This document shows, piece after piece, positions 1-7,643 of a DNA stretch of 64,000 nt. The stretch is from an uncultured Sphingomonadaceae bacterium. Its GTDB lineage: Bacteria; Pseudomonadota; Alphaproteobacteria; Sphingomonadales; Sphingomonadaceae. Position numbers and translations under genes: made by a program. Positions within the stretch are counted from its first letter, which is position 1. Every line of letters starts with the position of its first letter. The stretch spans positions 62,001 through 126,000 of the forward strand of contig CANLCX010000006.1 of NCBI GenBank assembly GCA_947489315.1. Reading direction: 5' to 3'. Under the pieces are notes generated by a model that was given only the letters and a program-made list of their open reading frames with translations, was not told the origin of the DNA and made no database searches.

Positions 1-1022
1 TTCTGGATCGCTTTGATCAAGTTTTCTCAAAAGTCTTCAAAGGCATTGCAACCAGCTATGGTACGCAGGAAGAGGAAATTCCGCTGGACTGGTTGAAGGC
101 TGTTGCCGAAAAATATCTAACCGAAGAAGAGATGGCAGAAGTCAAAAAACTTGGCAGCTGGGACGAGATTATGGAGACGCTCAAAGAGCGTCTCGCCGAA
201 CAGGAAAAACGCCATGAAGGTGGCAGCAAATGGATCGGTACTGGCGGCACTTCTCCCTATGGGAATAGTGGTTACAATCCCGAAGGTGTGCGCATTGGCG
301 GCGAAGGCGGACAGAAAAAAGCGGTTAAAGTATGGGACAAGCGGGAATTCCAGAATCTTGACCACACCAAGCAGCTTGGCACCCGTAACATTAAAGTGGC
401 TTTACGCCGCCTGCGCCGATTTGCCCGAGAAGGTTCAGCAGACGAGTTGGACATAAATAGTACGATCAATGGTACCGCAAAACAAGGATGGCTAGACATC
501 CATATGCGTCCAGAGCGGCATAATGCGGTAAAATTGCTTTTGTTTCTTGATGTTGGCGGATCCATGGATCCATTCGTGAAGCTATGTGAAGAGCTATTCT
601 CCGCTGCCACCACCGAGTTTAAAAATCTCGAATTTTTCTACTTTCACAACTGCTTATACGAAGGCGTCTGGAAAGATAATAGTCGGCGCTTTTCGGAGCG
701 GACCAATACGTGGGACATTCTCCACAAATATGGCCATGATTATAAGTTGATCTTCGTCGGTGATGCATCGATGAGTCCTTATGAAATCACCCATCCCGGT
801 GGTTCTGTTGAGCATTTTAATGAAGAAGCTGGCGTAACTTGGCTCCATCGGATGACCAACACTTATCCGGCAACCGCTTGGCTGAACCCCGTTCCAGAAA
901 AACAATGGGGCTATTCGCAAAGCGTCAAAATCATCAAAGAATTGATGAACGATCGCATGTATCCGTTGACGCTAGAAGGATTAAGCGACGCGATGAAAGA
1001 ATTGACCCGAAAGCACGGATAG
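1..1022 (+). CDS. VWA domain protein, CoxE-like (5' truncated by window edge)
   Basis: The frame is open from base 3 and ends in TAG at 1020-1022, so the gene starts before the window; an internal TTG at 93 is unlikely to be the start. The visible ~339 residues match the CoxE-like VWA family. There is a basic linker, then a Rossmann-like VWA domain whose first metal-binding loop reads LFLDVGGSMD, so the canonical D-x-S-x-S MIDAS motif appears as D-x-G-x-S. Family knowledge: CoxE-type proteins usually partner with a MoxR-type AAA+ ATPase as a metal-insertion or maturation chaperone, and that ATPase gene is often directly upstream, here outside the window. The substrate cannot be inferred. The family call is firm, the function is not. 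Confidence 0.85.
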   Translation, partial: LDRFDQVFSKVFKGIATSYGTQEEEIPLDWLKAVAEKYLTEEEMAEVKKLGSWDEIMETLKERLAEQEKRHEGGSKWIGTGGTSPYGNSGYNPEGVRIGGEGGQKKAVKVWDKREFQNLDHTKQLGTRNIKVALRRLRRFAREGSADELDINSTINGTAKQGWLDIHMRPERHNAVKLLLFLDVGGSMDPFVKLCEELFSAATTEFKNLEFFYFHNCLYEGVWKDNSRRFSERTNTWDILHKYGHDYKLIFVGDASMSPYEITHPGGSVEHFNEEAGVTWLHRMTNTYPATAWLNPVPEKQWGYSQSVKIIKELMNDRMYPLTLEGLSDAMKELTRKHG

Positions 1023-1029
1023 CCGGAAT

Positions 1030-1332
1030 TTAGGCCTCAACAACCAATAATGTTGTGCCTTCATATTTCTCAGCGGTAGCATCGAAGACAGCGTAAGGCT
1101 CAAACTGTCGTTCCTGAACGATGACATCTTTTAAACCCGAGAGTTTAAAAGTTCCTAGCTTTAACTCGCGTGGAGGCTGACCGTCCCGCTCCAGAGTCAC
1201 TGCATCAACATGCATTTCATCATGGCGCGTGTAGAGAATATGCGGCGCAAGAATAACCTGCATCCGATTATAGGTTGCCGTTACGCATTTCTTCAATGCA
1301 ACGCCTTCGAAAAATTCTTTGCTGGGTATCAT
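1030..1332 (-). CDS. Small WYL-like domain protein
   Basis: A 100-residue protein starting at ATG 1332 and converging on the VWA gene with 7 bp between the stops. The segment YNRMQVILAPHILYTRHDE, followed by a conserved-looking GTFKLSGLKDV stretch, resembles the WYL fold, which binds ligands in bacterial transcription regulators. No helix-turn-helix is present, so it would be a stand-alone WYL-like protein. I see no membrane segment or signal peptide. The upstream region has no strong ribosome binding site, so the start is less certain than the frame. The assignment rests on resemblance by eye; it may equally be annotated as a conserved hypothetical protein. Confidence 0.6.
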   Translation of the reverse strand: MIPSKEFFEGVALKKCVTATYNRMQVILAPHILYTRHDEMHVDAVTLERDGQPPRELKLGTFKLSGLKDVIVQERQFEPYAVFDATAEKYEGTTLLVVEA

Positions 1333-1465
1333 TTGGACAAAATATCAAAAAAGACAAAGGACGCAAGAGCTATGTTGCGCCGCAGCATTTTAGAACTTTT
1401 ATCAAAAGCGGCCGCTCTACTTCTCCGCATTGCGCAATTGTGCTAAATAAACGTCGGAGATGCTT

Positions 1466-1768
1466 ATGCCCAAGCTGTTTTTGTTCGTCACAATGCCATT
1501 AATCGCCGCTGTAACTTCCCTTCAGGCAGCGCCGCTTGATACCTATTGCACGGATCATGTGGAAAATATTGGCCTAGAAAAAACGATCAAACCCATCATG
1601 CGTTCGCTCGGTAACGAACCACCGGCGGCCCAGATCGCTGCGGTCGAACGGCGAATCGATAATTGCTCGGTACTGGTGGTTATAAATCCGCAATTGGCTG
1701 GTGAGCCCCGTTGGACAGCACCAACTGAATCGCCGGATGCAAAAAAATATCAAACTTTCAGTGATTGA
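1466..1768 (+). CDS. Small secreted protein of unknown function
   Basis: A 100-residue protein. ATG 1466 is chosen over ATG 1460 because GGAG lies immediately before 1460 and six bases before 1466. The N-terminus has a Lys, then a hydrophobic core, then an A-x-A-like site (LQAAP), so it is probably exported through Sec to the periplasm. The mature part has two cysteines (near the sequences TYCTDH and DNCSVL) that could form one disulfide. It converges on the DUF1343 gene, with 3 bp between stops. I do not recognise the family. Confidence 0.6.
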   Translation: MPKLFLFVTMPLIAAVTSLQAAPLDTYCTDHVENIGLEKTIKPIMRSLGNEPPAAQIAAVERRIDNCSVLVVINPQLAGEPRWTAPTESPDAKKYQTFSD

Positions 1769-1771
1769 GCT

Positions 1772-2968
1772 TTAATAAATCAGAAAATCTTTCAGCATCT
1801 GAGCCCACATCCGTTCGCCAGGTGCGGTTATCGCTTCCAGATCATTCGCTATTGTCGATGGGCTTTCGATCCACTCACGCAATCCGGGACCGCCGTTAAT
1901 AACGTCAAAAGCCAGTTTGCCTTCCTCATATTCATAAGGAAAATCCCGCCACAGCTCATAGCCGAAATGCAGTTTGTTGATTGTCTTGAGCGCCAATGCC
2001 TGAAGGCGCCAGGGACGAAATGCACTATGATCGTAAGTTGGGCCTTCGACATGAATCTGGACGCCGTTGCAGAGCATTCCGACATGTTTGTGAAAAGTTG
2101 GCTCAAACCAGCATTCCCGCAGGGTACAGCCTTTCAGCCATTGCGGAGCCTTACGCTGCATTTCAGCAATCACCGCTTTCGCATCAATGTCAGGTGCACC
2201 AAATAGTTCGAGTGGCCTGGTAGTCCCCCGCCCTTCCGACAATGTAGTGCCTTCCAACATCACTGTACCGGCATAGGCGCGCGCCATTGATAAATTGGGA
2301 GCATTGGGACTTGGATTGATCCACACACGGTCCGTTGGCCAACCAAAGCCAGGGCCTTCGGGCTGCCATCCCTGCATTTCAATTACGTGATATTCAACAT
2401 CCAGATTGAAATAGCTGACAAACCAGCGTCCCATTTCACCCATGGTCAGACCATGGCGCATTGGCATAGGTGCCGCGCCAACGAAACTCTCCCAACCTTC
2501 TTCCAGCATCATGCCTTCTATCGGTCGGCCCGCTGGATTCGGGCGATCGAGCACCCATACGGTTTTGCCATGTTCGGCGGCCTCTTCCAAGATATAGCGC
2601 AGGGTCGTTATGAACGTGTATATTCGGCAACCCAAATCCTGCAAATCAATCAGGATAACGTCAAAGCTGTCCATCATTTCCTTGGTCGGTCGACGCACTT
2701 CGCCGTAAAGGCTGAATATCGGAATTCCCAAAACCGGATCATCATAATCTGGTGATTCGATCATATTATCCTGTTTGTCACCGCGCAGGCCATGTTGTGG
2801 GCCAAAGGCTGAACTCAGCTCGATGCCATCGCATTGCGCCAACGCATCCAGCGAATGGGTCAGGTTTTCCGTGACGGACGCCGGGTGCGCCAATAGTGCG
2901 ATCCGTTTACCGACAAGCGGTGCGCGCAATTCTGGTTCAGCGAGAAGTCGATCAATTCCAAATTTCAT
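1772..2968 (-). CDS. DUF1343 protein, NamZ-like exo-beta-N-acetylmuramidase
   Basis: A 398-residue DUF1343 (GH171-type) protein. Recognisable family stretches are FGPQHGLRG near residue 60, the IDLQDLGCRIYTFITT block, LDRPNPAGR and a late PSPNAPNL. Family knowledge: NamZ of Bacillus subtilis releases MurNAc from the non-reducing end of peptidoglycan fragments. Unlike many secreted relatives, this protein starts MKFGIDRLLAEPELRAPLVG with no signal peptide, so it should act in the cytoplasm on imported muropeptides. Its start overlaps the stop of the upstream DOMON-like gene by 4 bp (ATGA), which implies translational coupling. AmgK and MurU, which recycle MurNAc, are encoded about 46 kb away in the same window. 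Confidence 0.85.
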   Translation of the reverse strand: MKFGIDRLLAEPELRAPLVGKRIALLAHPASVTENLTHSLDALAQCDGIELSSAFGPQHGLRGDKQDNMIESPDYDDPVLGIPIFSLYGEVRRPTKEMMDSFDVILIDLQDLGCRIYTFITTLRYILEEAAEHGKTVWVLDRPNPAGRPIEGMMLEEGWESFVGAAPMPMRHGLTMGEMGRWFVSYFNLDVEYHVIEMQGWQPEGPGFGWPTDRVWINPSPNAPNLSMARAYAGTVMLEGTTLSEGRGTTRPLELFGAPDIDAKAVIAEMQRKAPQWLKGCTLRECWFEPTFHKHVGMLCNGVQIHVEGPTYDHSAFRPWRLQALALKTINKLHFGYELWRDFPYEYEEGKLAFDVINGGPGLREWIESPSTIANDLEAITAPGERMWAQMLKDFLIY

Positions 2969-3510
2969 AAATTACCTGCTGCCTTCAGTTGATGCGTAAA
3001 GCAATCTTTGTGATGAAAATCCGGCTTACCCGGCGGATGTGACAAAGCCCAATAGGATTTGGGCCCACCGTGTTCGGCAACTACAGCCGAAAAGGAGGCG
3101 TTCAAAGCGGCATTTCCCCATATATCCGGCAAACCAAGCGTCACTTCCATCGCTACATGAGAATCGCTCGATTCAAGAATAATATCCGGCGACTTCGGCA
3201 ATTGAAGGTTACGCATACCATCGCGATAGGCGGAAAATTGGTAGGCAGCCCAACATCTCGATGGCGAGAAGTTAAACTCGCAATATCTGTTTGCGCCCAC
3301 TTCCTGAAGAAACAACTCAAAACAAGTTGTTTCCCATAACTGATCGGCACGCTTGGGATCCGTCGGCTCGGGTAACTCCAGATCACGGGGCGGCACTTCC
3401 GCATCATACCGCATCCACAAGCTACCATGCGCTCGCCACTCATAGGTCAAAGAAATATCTTGAACCACAGATACAGGCGTTAGCGGATGACACCGCAGGT
3501 TCAAACGCAT
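2965..3510 (-). CDS. DOMON-like domain-containing protein
   Basis: A 181-residue protein that I recognise as the DOMON-like family found next to DUF1343 genes in sphingomonads. It has a beta-rich profile with the segments WETTCFELFLQ, YCEFNFSPSRCWAAYQF and a terminal WALSHPPGKPDFHHKDCF, which recall carbohydrate-binding or heme-binding DOMON folds. There is no signal peptide. It sits directly upstream of the DUF1343 gene with an ATGA overlap, so the two are probably one operon and may share a sugar or muropeptide ligand; that functional link is inference. The start ATG at 3510 leaves only 38 bp to the divergent tyrS start. Confidence 0.75.
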   Translation of the reverse strand: MRLNLRCHPLTPVSVVQDISLTYEWRAHGSLWMRYDAEVPPRDLELPEPTDPKRADQLWETTCFELFLQEVGANRYCEFNFSPSRCWAAYQFSAYRDGMRNLQLPKSPDIILESSDSHVAMEVTLGLPDIWGNAALNASFSAVVAEHGGPKSYWALSHPPGKPDFHHKDCFTHQLKAAGNL

Positions 3511-3548
3511 ATTGCGACTTTACTCTGCTGCATGTAACGAACCACTCC

Positions 3549-4781
3549 ATGACCAACTATCAATCTGCTCTCCTCCGCTTAATGAATGATCGCGGCTATA
3601 TCCACCAATTAACTGATGCTGATGGATTGGATCAGCTAGCAGCTAAAACAATTGTCCCTGGTTATGTCGGTTTTGATGCAACGGCTACTTCATTGCATGT
3701 CGGCAACCTAGTGCAAATCATGCTTTTACGGCGTTTGCAGCAAGCTGGACATAAACCAATTGTCGTGATGGGCGGTGGAACCACAAAGGTCGGAGATCCG
3801 TCTGGCAAAGACGAAGTTCGCAAGCTGCTCGACGATGATGGCATAAACGCAAATATTGCATCAATAAGATCATCTTTTGAGCGGTTCTTGACCTTTGGCA
3901 ATGGGCCAACCGACGCCATCATGATCAATAACGCCGATTGGTTGGATAGTTTAGAATATATCCCGTTTCTGCGTGATGTTGGTCGTCATTTCACGATCAA
4001 CCGGATGCTGACATTCGATTCGGTAAAATTGCGTCTCGATAGAGAGCAGCCCCTCACCTTCCTCGAATTTAACTATATGATATTGCAAGCTTATGACTTT
4101 CTTGAGCTATCTCGTCAGCACGCCTGCCGCTTGCAGTTGGGTGGTTCGGATCAATGGGGAAATATCGTTAATGGTATCGAACTAGGTCGCCGGATCGATG
4201 GCGCACAGCTTTTCGGCCTGACCACCCCCCTGATTACAAAGGCTGATGGATCAAAAATGGGCAAGTCTGTCGACGGTGCTATTTGGTTGAATAAAGATCG
4301 CCTAAGTCCTTATGATTACTGGCAGTTCTGGCGCAATACGGATGATCGTGATGTGGGTAGATTCATGCGTTTGTTTACCGATATTGATATCGATGAGATC
4401 GCGCGATTAGAATCGCTCGAAGGCGCGGAGATTAACGAGGCCAAGAAAATCCTCGCCGATGCAGCAACGGCAATGGCTCATGGTGATGACGCAGCGAAAA
4501 ATGCGGCAAGCACTGCCCAAAAGACTTTTGAGCAAGGCCAGTCGGGTGGGGACTTACCGGTCTTGGAGGTTGCCGAAGAACAAATTTCAATGCTCAACGC
4601 CTTAGTCGATATCGGTTTTTGCGCTTCCAAAGGGGAAGCCAAACGGATGATCGCCGGCGGTGGCGCACGGATTGATGACGAACCGGTCAAGGATGCTGGC
4701 GCGATGATTTCCATCGCAGATACTGATATAAAAATATCCGCTGGTAAGAAAAAACACGGCTTATTGAGGCGCGCAGCGTAA
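3549..4781 (+). CDS. tyrS: Tyrosyl-tRNA synthetase
   Basis: Tyrosine-tRNA ligase that charges tRNA-Tyr in the cytoplasm. The frame is open upstream into the DOMON gene on the other strand, but ATG 3549 gives the standard TyrRS N-terminus (MTNYQSALLRLMNDRGY) and a normal length of 410 residues. The class I signatures are visible: HVGN near residue 50 (HIGH equivalent) and KMGKS at about 236-240 (KMSKS loop). The tyrosine pocket block GGSDQWGNIVNGIEL lies between them. The C-terminal ~70 residues form an S4 RNA-binding domain (FCASKGEAKRMIAGGGARI). It is divergent from the DOMON/DUF1343 pair and followed by the PilZ gene after 85 bp. Confidence 0.97.
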   Translation: MTNYQSALLRLMNDRGYIHQLTDADGLDQLAAKTIVPGYVGFDATATSLHVGNLVQIMLLRRLQQAGHKPIVVMGGGTTKVGDPSGKDEVRKLLDDDGINANIASIRSSFERFLTFGNGPTDAIMINNADWLDSLEYIPFLRDVGRHFTINRMLTFDSVKLRLDREQPLTFLEFNYMILQAYDFLELSRQHACRLQLGGSDQWGNIVNGIELGRRIDGAQLFGLTTPLITKADGSKMGKSVDGAIWLNKDRLSPYDYWQFWRNTDDRDVGRFMRLFTDIDIDEIARLESLEGAEINEAKKILADAATAMAHGDDAAKNAASTAQKTFEQGQSGGDLPVLEVAEEQISMLNALVDIGFCASKGEAKRMIAGGGARIDDEPVKDAGAMISIADTDIKISAGKKKHGLLRRAA

Positions 4782-4866
4782 AATCTCGAGCATATTTACG
4801 CCGGTTTACCTTTTCTTCGGAAAACTAAGTTAATGAAGGGTTTCACTAACTGACGGAGCGTCTTTA

Positions 4867-5193
4867 ATGCCAAGCCCATCCAACCCGAAAACGCCGGAAA
4901 TGCGTCGTGCAACGCGTTTTCCCGTTGATTTTGAGACGATCTGCGAAACACGTAAAGATGGTGAATTTACGGTTAAACTCAGCAACATCTCCGCTCATGG
5001 GTGTCAGTTTATCCATGAGGTAGAACTGAATAAAGGTGATCGGGTTGTCGTTCGTTTGCCCGTCGCTGGCCGCATCGAAGCATTTCTAGTTTGGTCCCAC
5101 AGCGGTCGGTCGGGCTTTGAATTTGAGCGCGTGATCCGAGAGCCGGATTTCGTCGCGATGCTTGATAAAATCGGACATGTAAACCCGAAATAA
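4867..5193 (+). CDS. PilZ domain protein
   Basis: A 108-residue single-domain PilZ protein, a likely c-di-GMP receptor. The two ligand motifs are present: an Arg-rich RRATR near residue 13 (RxxxR type) and LSNISAHGCQF near residue 38 (D/N-x-S-x-x-G type). A GGAG sits eight bases before ATG 4867. There is no output domain, so it would act by binding a partner protein. It converges on recG with 2 bp between the stops. An EAL phosphodiesterase that would degrade the same messenger is encoded 6 kb downstream, but nothing ties the two directly. Confidence 0.88.
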   Translation: MPSPSNPKTPEMRRATRFPVDFETICETRKDGEFTVKLSNISAHGCQFIHEVELNKGDRVVVRLPVAGRIEAFLVWSHSGRSGFEFERVIREPDFVAMLDKIGHVNPK

Positions 5194-5195
5194 GA

Positions 5196-7250
5196 CTATC
5201 CGCTGCGAAGCAGGCTAACGCCCCAGTCTCGTTCAAAAAGATATAATGCAATCCGCGCTGCCTGTCCGCGTGCACTGTCTAGCCCTCCGTCGCGATCCAA
5301 CAACAGGCGCGCGTCATCGGTGGCCGCTGTGATCAGATTCGATATCTGTTCCGGCGAAGCTATCCTAAAGCCAGCATCGCCCGACTGACGGGTGCCAAGC
5401 AACTCTCCTGCGCCCCGCAACCGCAGGTCCTCTTCAGCAATTTTGAAGCCATCATTGGTTTCCCGCAACAAGGTAAGGCGCGCGCGCGCCGTTTCGCTGA
5501 GTGTATCCCCGCGCAATAGCAGGCAATTGGATTTAACATCCCCCCGGCCCACGCGCCCGCGTAACTGATGGAGTTGTGCCAATCCAAAGCGGTCGGCCGC
5601 CTCTATGATCATCAAACTCGCATTGGGCACATCAACTCCAACTTCGATCACGGTAGTGGCAACCAACAATTGGATATCGCCTTGCTGAAAACGTTCCATC
5701 ACCGCGTCTTTTTCAGGGCCCTTCATGCGTCCGTGCACAAGGCCGACTTGATCTCCGAATCGCGTTTTTAAGAGCGCCGCTCTTTCTTCGGCCGCTGCGA
5801 GATCACTTTTTTCGCTTTCCTCCACCAACGGACAGACCCAATAGGCTTGACCACCAGCAGCCATATGCCGGGCAAGCCCATCAACAATCTCTGGCAAGCG
5901 GCCGTCAGAAATCACACGGGTCTCGATTGCCTGCCGACCAGGCGGCAGTTCGTCTATACGCGAAACATCCATCTCGCCATATTGACTGAGGGTCAACGTT
6001 CGCGGAATCGGCGTGGCTGTCATTGCAAGGAGATGCGGCGTATGATCCGCTTTCTGGGTCAACATCAGGCGCTGTGAAACACCAAATTTATGCTGCTCAT
6101 CAATGACAGCCATGGCCAACTTGCGATACTGTACTTTTTCCTGAAAAATCGCGTGTGTGCCCACCAATATATGGATCGAGCCATCGGCAAGGCCCATTAA
6201 AGTCGACTCCCGGACCTTGCCCTTGTCCCGTCCGGTCAGAATGGCGAGGTTCACTGGCAAGCCGGTCAGCAGCTTCTGGAGGCCTTCAAAATGCTGCCGG
6301 GCCAAAATCTCCGTTGGCGCCAGAAGCGCGCCTTGATAACCCGCTTCAACAGCACTGAGCAGCGCCATCAACGCAACCAGCGTCTTTCCTGACCCCACAT
6401 CGCCCTGCAACAGTCGCAGCATAGGTGATGATTGGGCTAGATCGCCTTCAATCTCTGAAATGCAACGCTTTTGCGCTCCAGTAAGCTCGAAAGGCAGGTT
6501 GATCTGATCCCGCAAATGCCCATCACCTTGAATCGACACGCCCTTTTTGCGGCGATTGCTTGCACGCACCAGCATAAACGCCAATTGATTGGCGAAAATC
6601 TCGTCATAGGCGAGCCGGTCAGATTGATTTGCTTCCTCGCGGCTATGCAGCGCAACGATATCGTTCCGCCACGCATTCCACTTTTTCGACTCCAGTAGGC
6701 TTGGTTCAATCCATTCTGGCAGTTCCGGCGCAAGGCCCACCGCTTGCTTGACCAATTGTCCCATCCGTTTGTTGCCCAGGCCGTCGGCCAGCGGATAAAT
6801 CGGCTCCACCAGCGCGATATCTTTCTCTTCGGCTAATTCCAGCACATCAGGGTGCAGCATCTGCAGCTCATCCCCATAGCGTTCCAGCTTTCCGGAAATG
6901 ATCTTACTCTCGCCCAGAGGCAGCAATTTCTTTGGCCAGCCTGTATTTCTGCCAAAAAATGTTAAACTGATAAAATTGCCCTGCGCATCGGTGGCCTGCA
7001 CACGGAACGGGCTACGGGGGCCGCCGCTGCGATAATCTGCGGGAGTCACTTCAGCAATAATTGTTAGACCAACATCTGCCTCATCCAGCTCCTCTACGCG
7101 CTTACGCCGCATCCAGTAGCTGGGCTTATGATAGAGTAAATCTTTCACTCGAATCAGACGCAATTTCTCCAGCGGCTTGGCAAGCGCTTTGCCAACACCT
7201 TTAAGCGACTGTGTTTCGCCAAATAATGGATTGAGTATCTCGGGCCGCAT
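5196..7250 (-). CDS. recG: ATP-dependent DNA helicase RecG
   Basis: A 684-residue RecG, a double-stranded DNA translocase that remodels stalled forks and Holliday junctions. ATG 7250 (MRPEILNPLFGE) is preferred; the frame runs 30 codons further upstream but that extension reads as non-family sequence. N-terminal wedge/OB segments precede helicase motifs GDVGSGKTLVAL (Walker A), DEQHKFGVSQR (DEQH box), TATPIPRT, and motif VI region HQLRGRVGRG. The C-terminal part (ETNDGFKIAEEDLRLRGAGELLGTRQSG) is the RecG-specific segment. It is divergent from sdhE, a pairing I recall as common in alphaproteobacteria. Confidence 0.96.
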   Translation of the reverse strand: MRPEILNPLFGETQSLKGVGKALAKPLEKLRLIRVKDLLYHKPSYWMRRKRVEELDEADVGLTIIAEVTPADYRSGGPRSPFRVQATDAQGNFISLTFFGRNTGWPKKLLPLGESKIISGKLERYGDELQMLHPDVLELAEEKDIALVEPIYPLADGLGNKRMGQLVKQAVGLAPELPEWIEPSLLESKKWNAWRNDIVALHSREEANQSDRLAYDEIFANQLAFMLVRASNRRKKGVSIQGDGHLRDQINLPFELTGAQKRCISEIEGDLAQSSPMLRLLQGDVGSGKTLVALMALLSAVEAGYQGALLAPTEILARQHFEGLQKLLTGLPVNLAILTGRDKGKVRESTLMGLADGSIHILVGTHAIFQEKVQYRKLAMAVIDEQHKFGVSQRLMLTQKADHTPHLLAMTATPIPRTLTLSQYGEMDVSRIDELPPGRQAIETRVISDGRLPEIVDGLARHMAAGGQAYWVCPLVEESEKSDLAAAEERAALLKTRFGDQVGLVHGRMKGPEKDAVMERFQQGDIQLLVATTVIEVGVDVPNASLMIIEAADRFGLAQLHQLRGRVGRGDVKSNCLLLRGDTLSETARARLTLLRETNDGFKIAEEDLRLRGAGELLGTRQSGDAGFRIASPEQISNLITAATDDARLLLDRDGGLDSARGQAARIALYLFERDWGVSLLRSG

Positions 7251-7342
7251 GTCTATCCGCCTATATACGCAAGCAGGCCCGATATACCAGAAGGAGTCCG
7301 CACACCATTGCGTAAACAACATGTCTTGGATCAGGAGCACAC

Positions 7343-7609
7343 ATGGAACGCGACGTCAGGCTGAAACGACTGCATTTTCGCAGCTGGCATCGCGGAACAC
7401 GCGAGGCTGACAATATGATTGGCGGCTTTTTCGACAAATGGGGCCAGAGTTGGTCGGATGCCGAGATCGATTGGTTCGAACAGCTGCTTGAAGAAGAAGA
7501 TGTCGATATCATGGCTTGGGCCATTGGCAAGCAGCAACCCCCTGCCCCGTTTCAAACCAATCAAATGGTCGCCATGCAAAAACTCGACTATTTCGATTTC
7601 ACCAAATGA
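7343..7609 (+). CDS. sdhE: Succinate dehydrogenase assembly factor SdhE
   Basis: An 88-residue member of the SdhE/Sdh5 family, which promotes covalent FAD attachment to the flavoprotein subunit of succinate dehydrogenase. The family signature RGTRE (RGxxE) is present at about residues 17-21 after a basic helix containing HFRSWH. An acidic C-terminal helical part (EEEDVDIMAW) follows, as usual. GGAG lies five bases before ATG 7343. Length is typical. It precedes mfd by 34 bp on the same strand, so the two may be cotranscribed. Confidence 0.92.
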   Translation: MERDVRLKRLHFRSWHRGTREADNMIGGFFDKWGQSWSDAEIDWFEQLLEEEDVDIMAWAIGKQQPPAPFQTNQMVAMQKLDYFDFTK

Positions 7610-7643
7610 ACTCTCCGCAATCGAACTGAAACAGAAAATTTAA

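Noticed and set aside
93-1022. TTG at 93 as the start of the VWA gene
   Set aside because: The frame is open with family-like sequence from base 3, so the real start is before the window.
3291-3548. N-terminal extension of TyrS
   Set aside because: It lies antisense to the DOMON-like gene and has no synthetase-like sequence; ATG 3549 gives the standard start.
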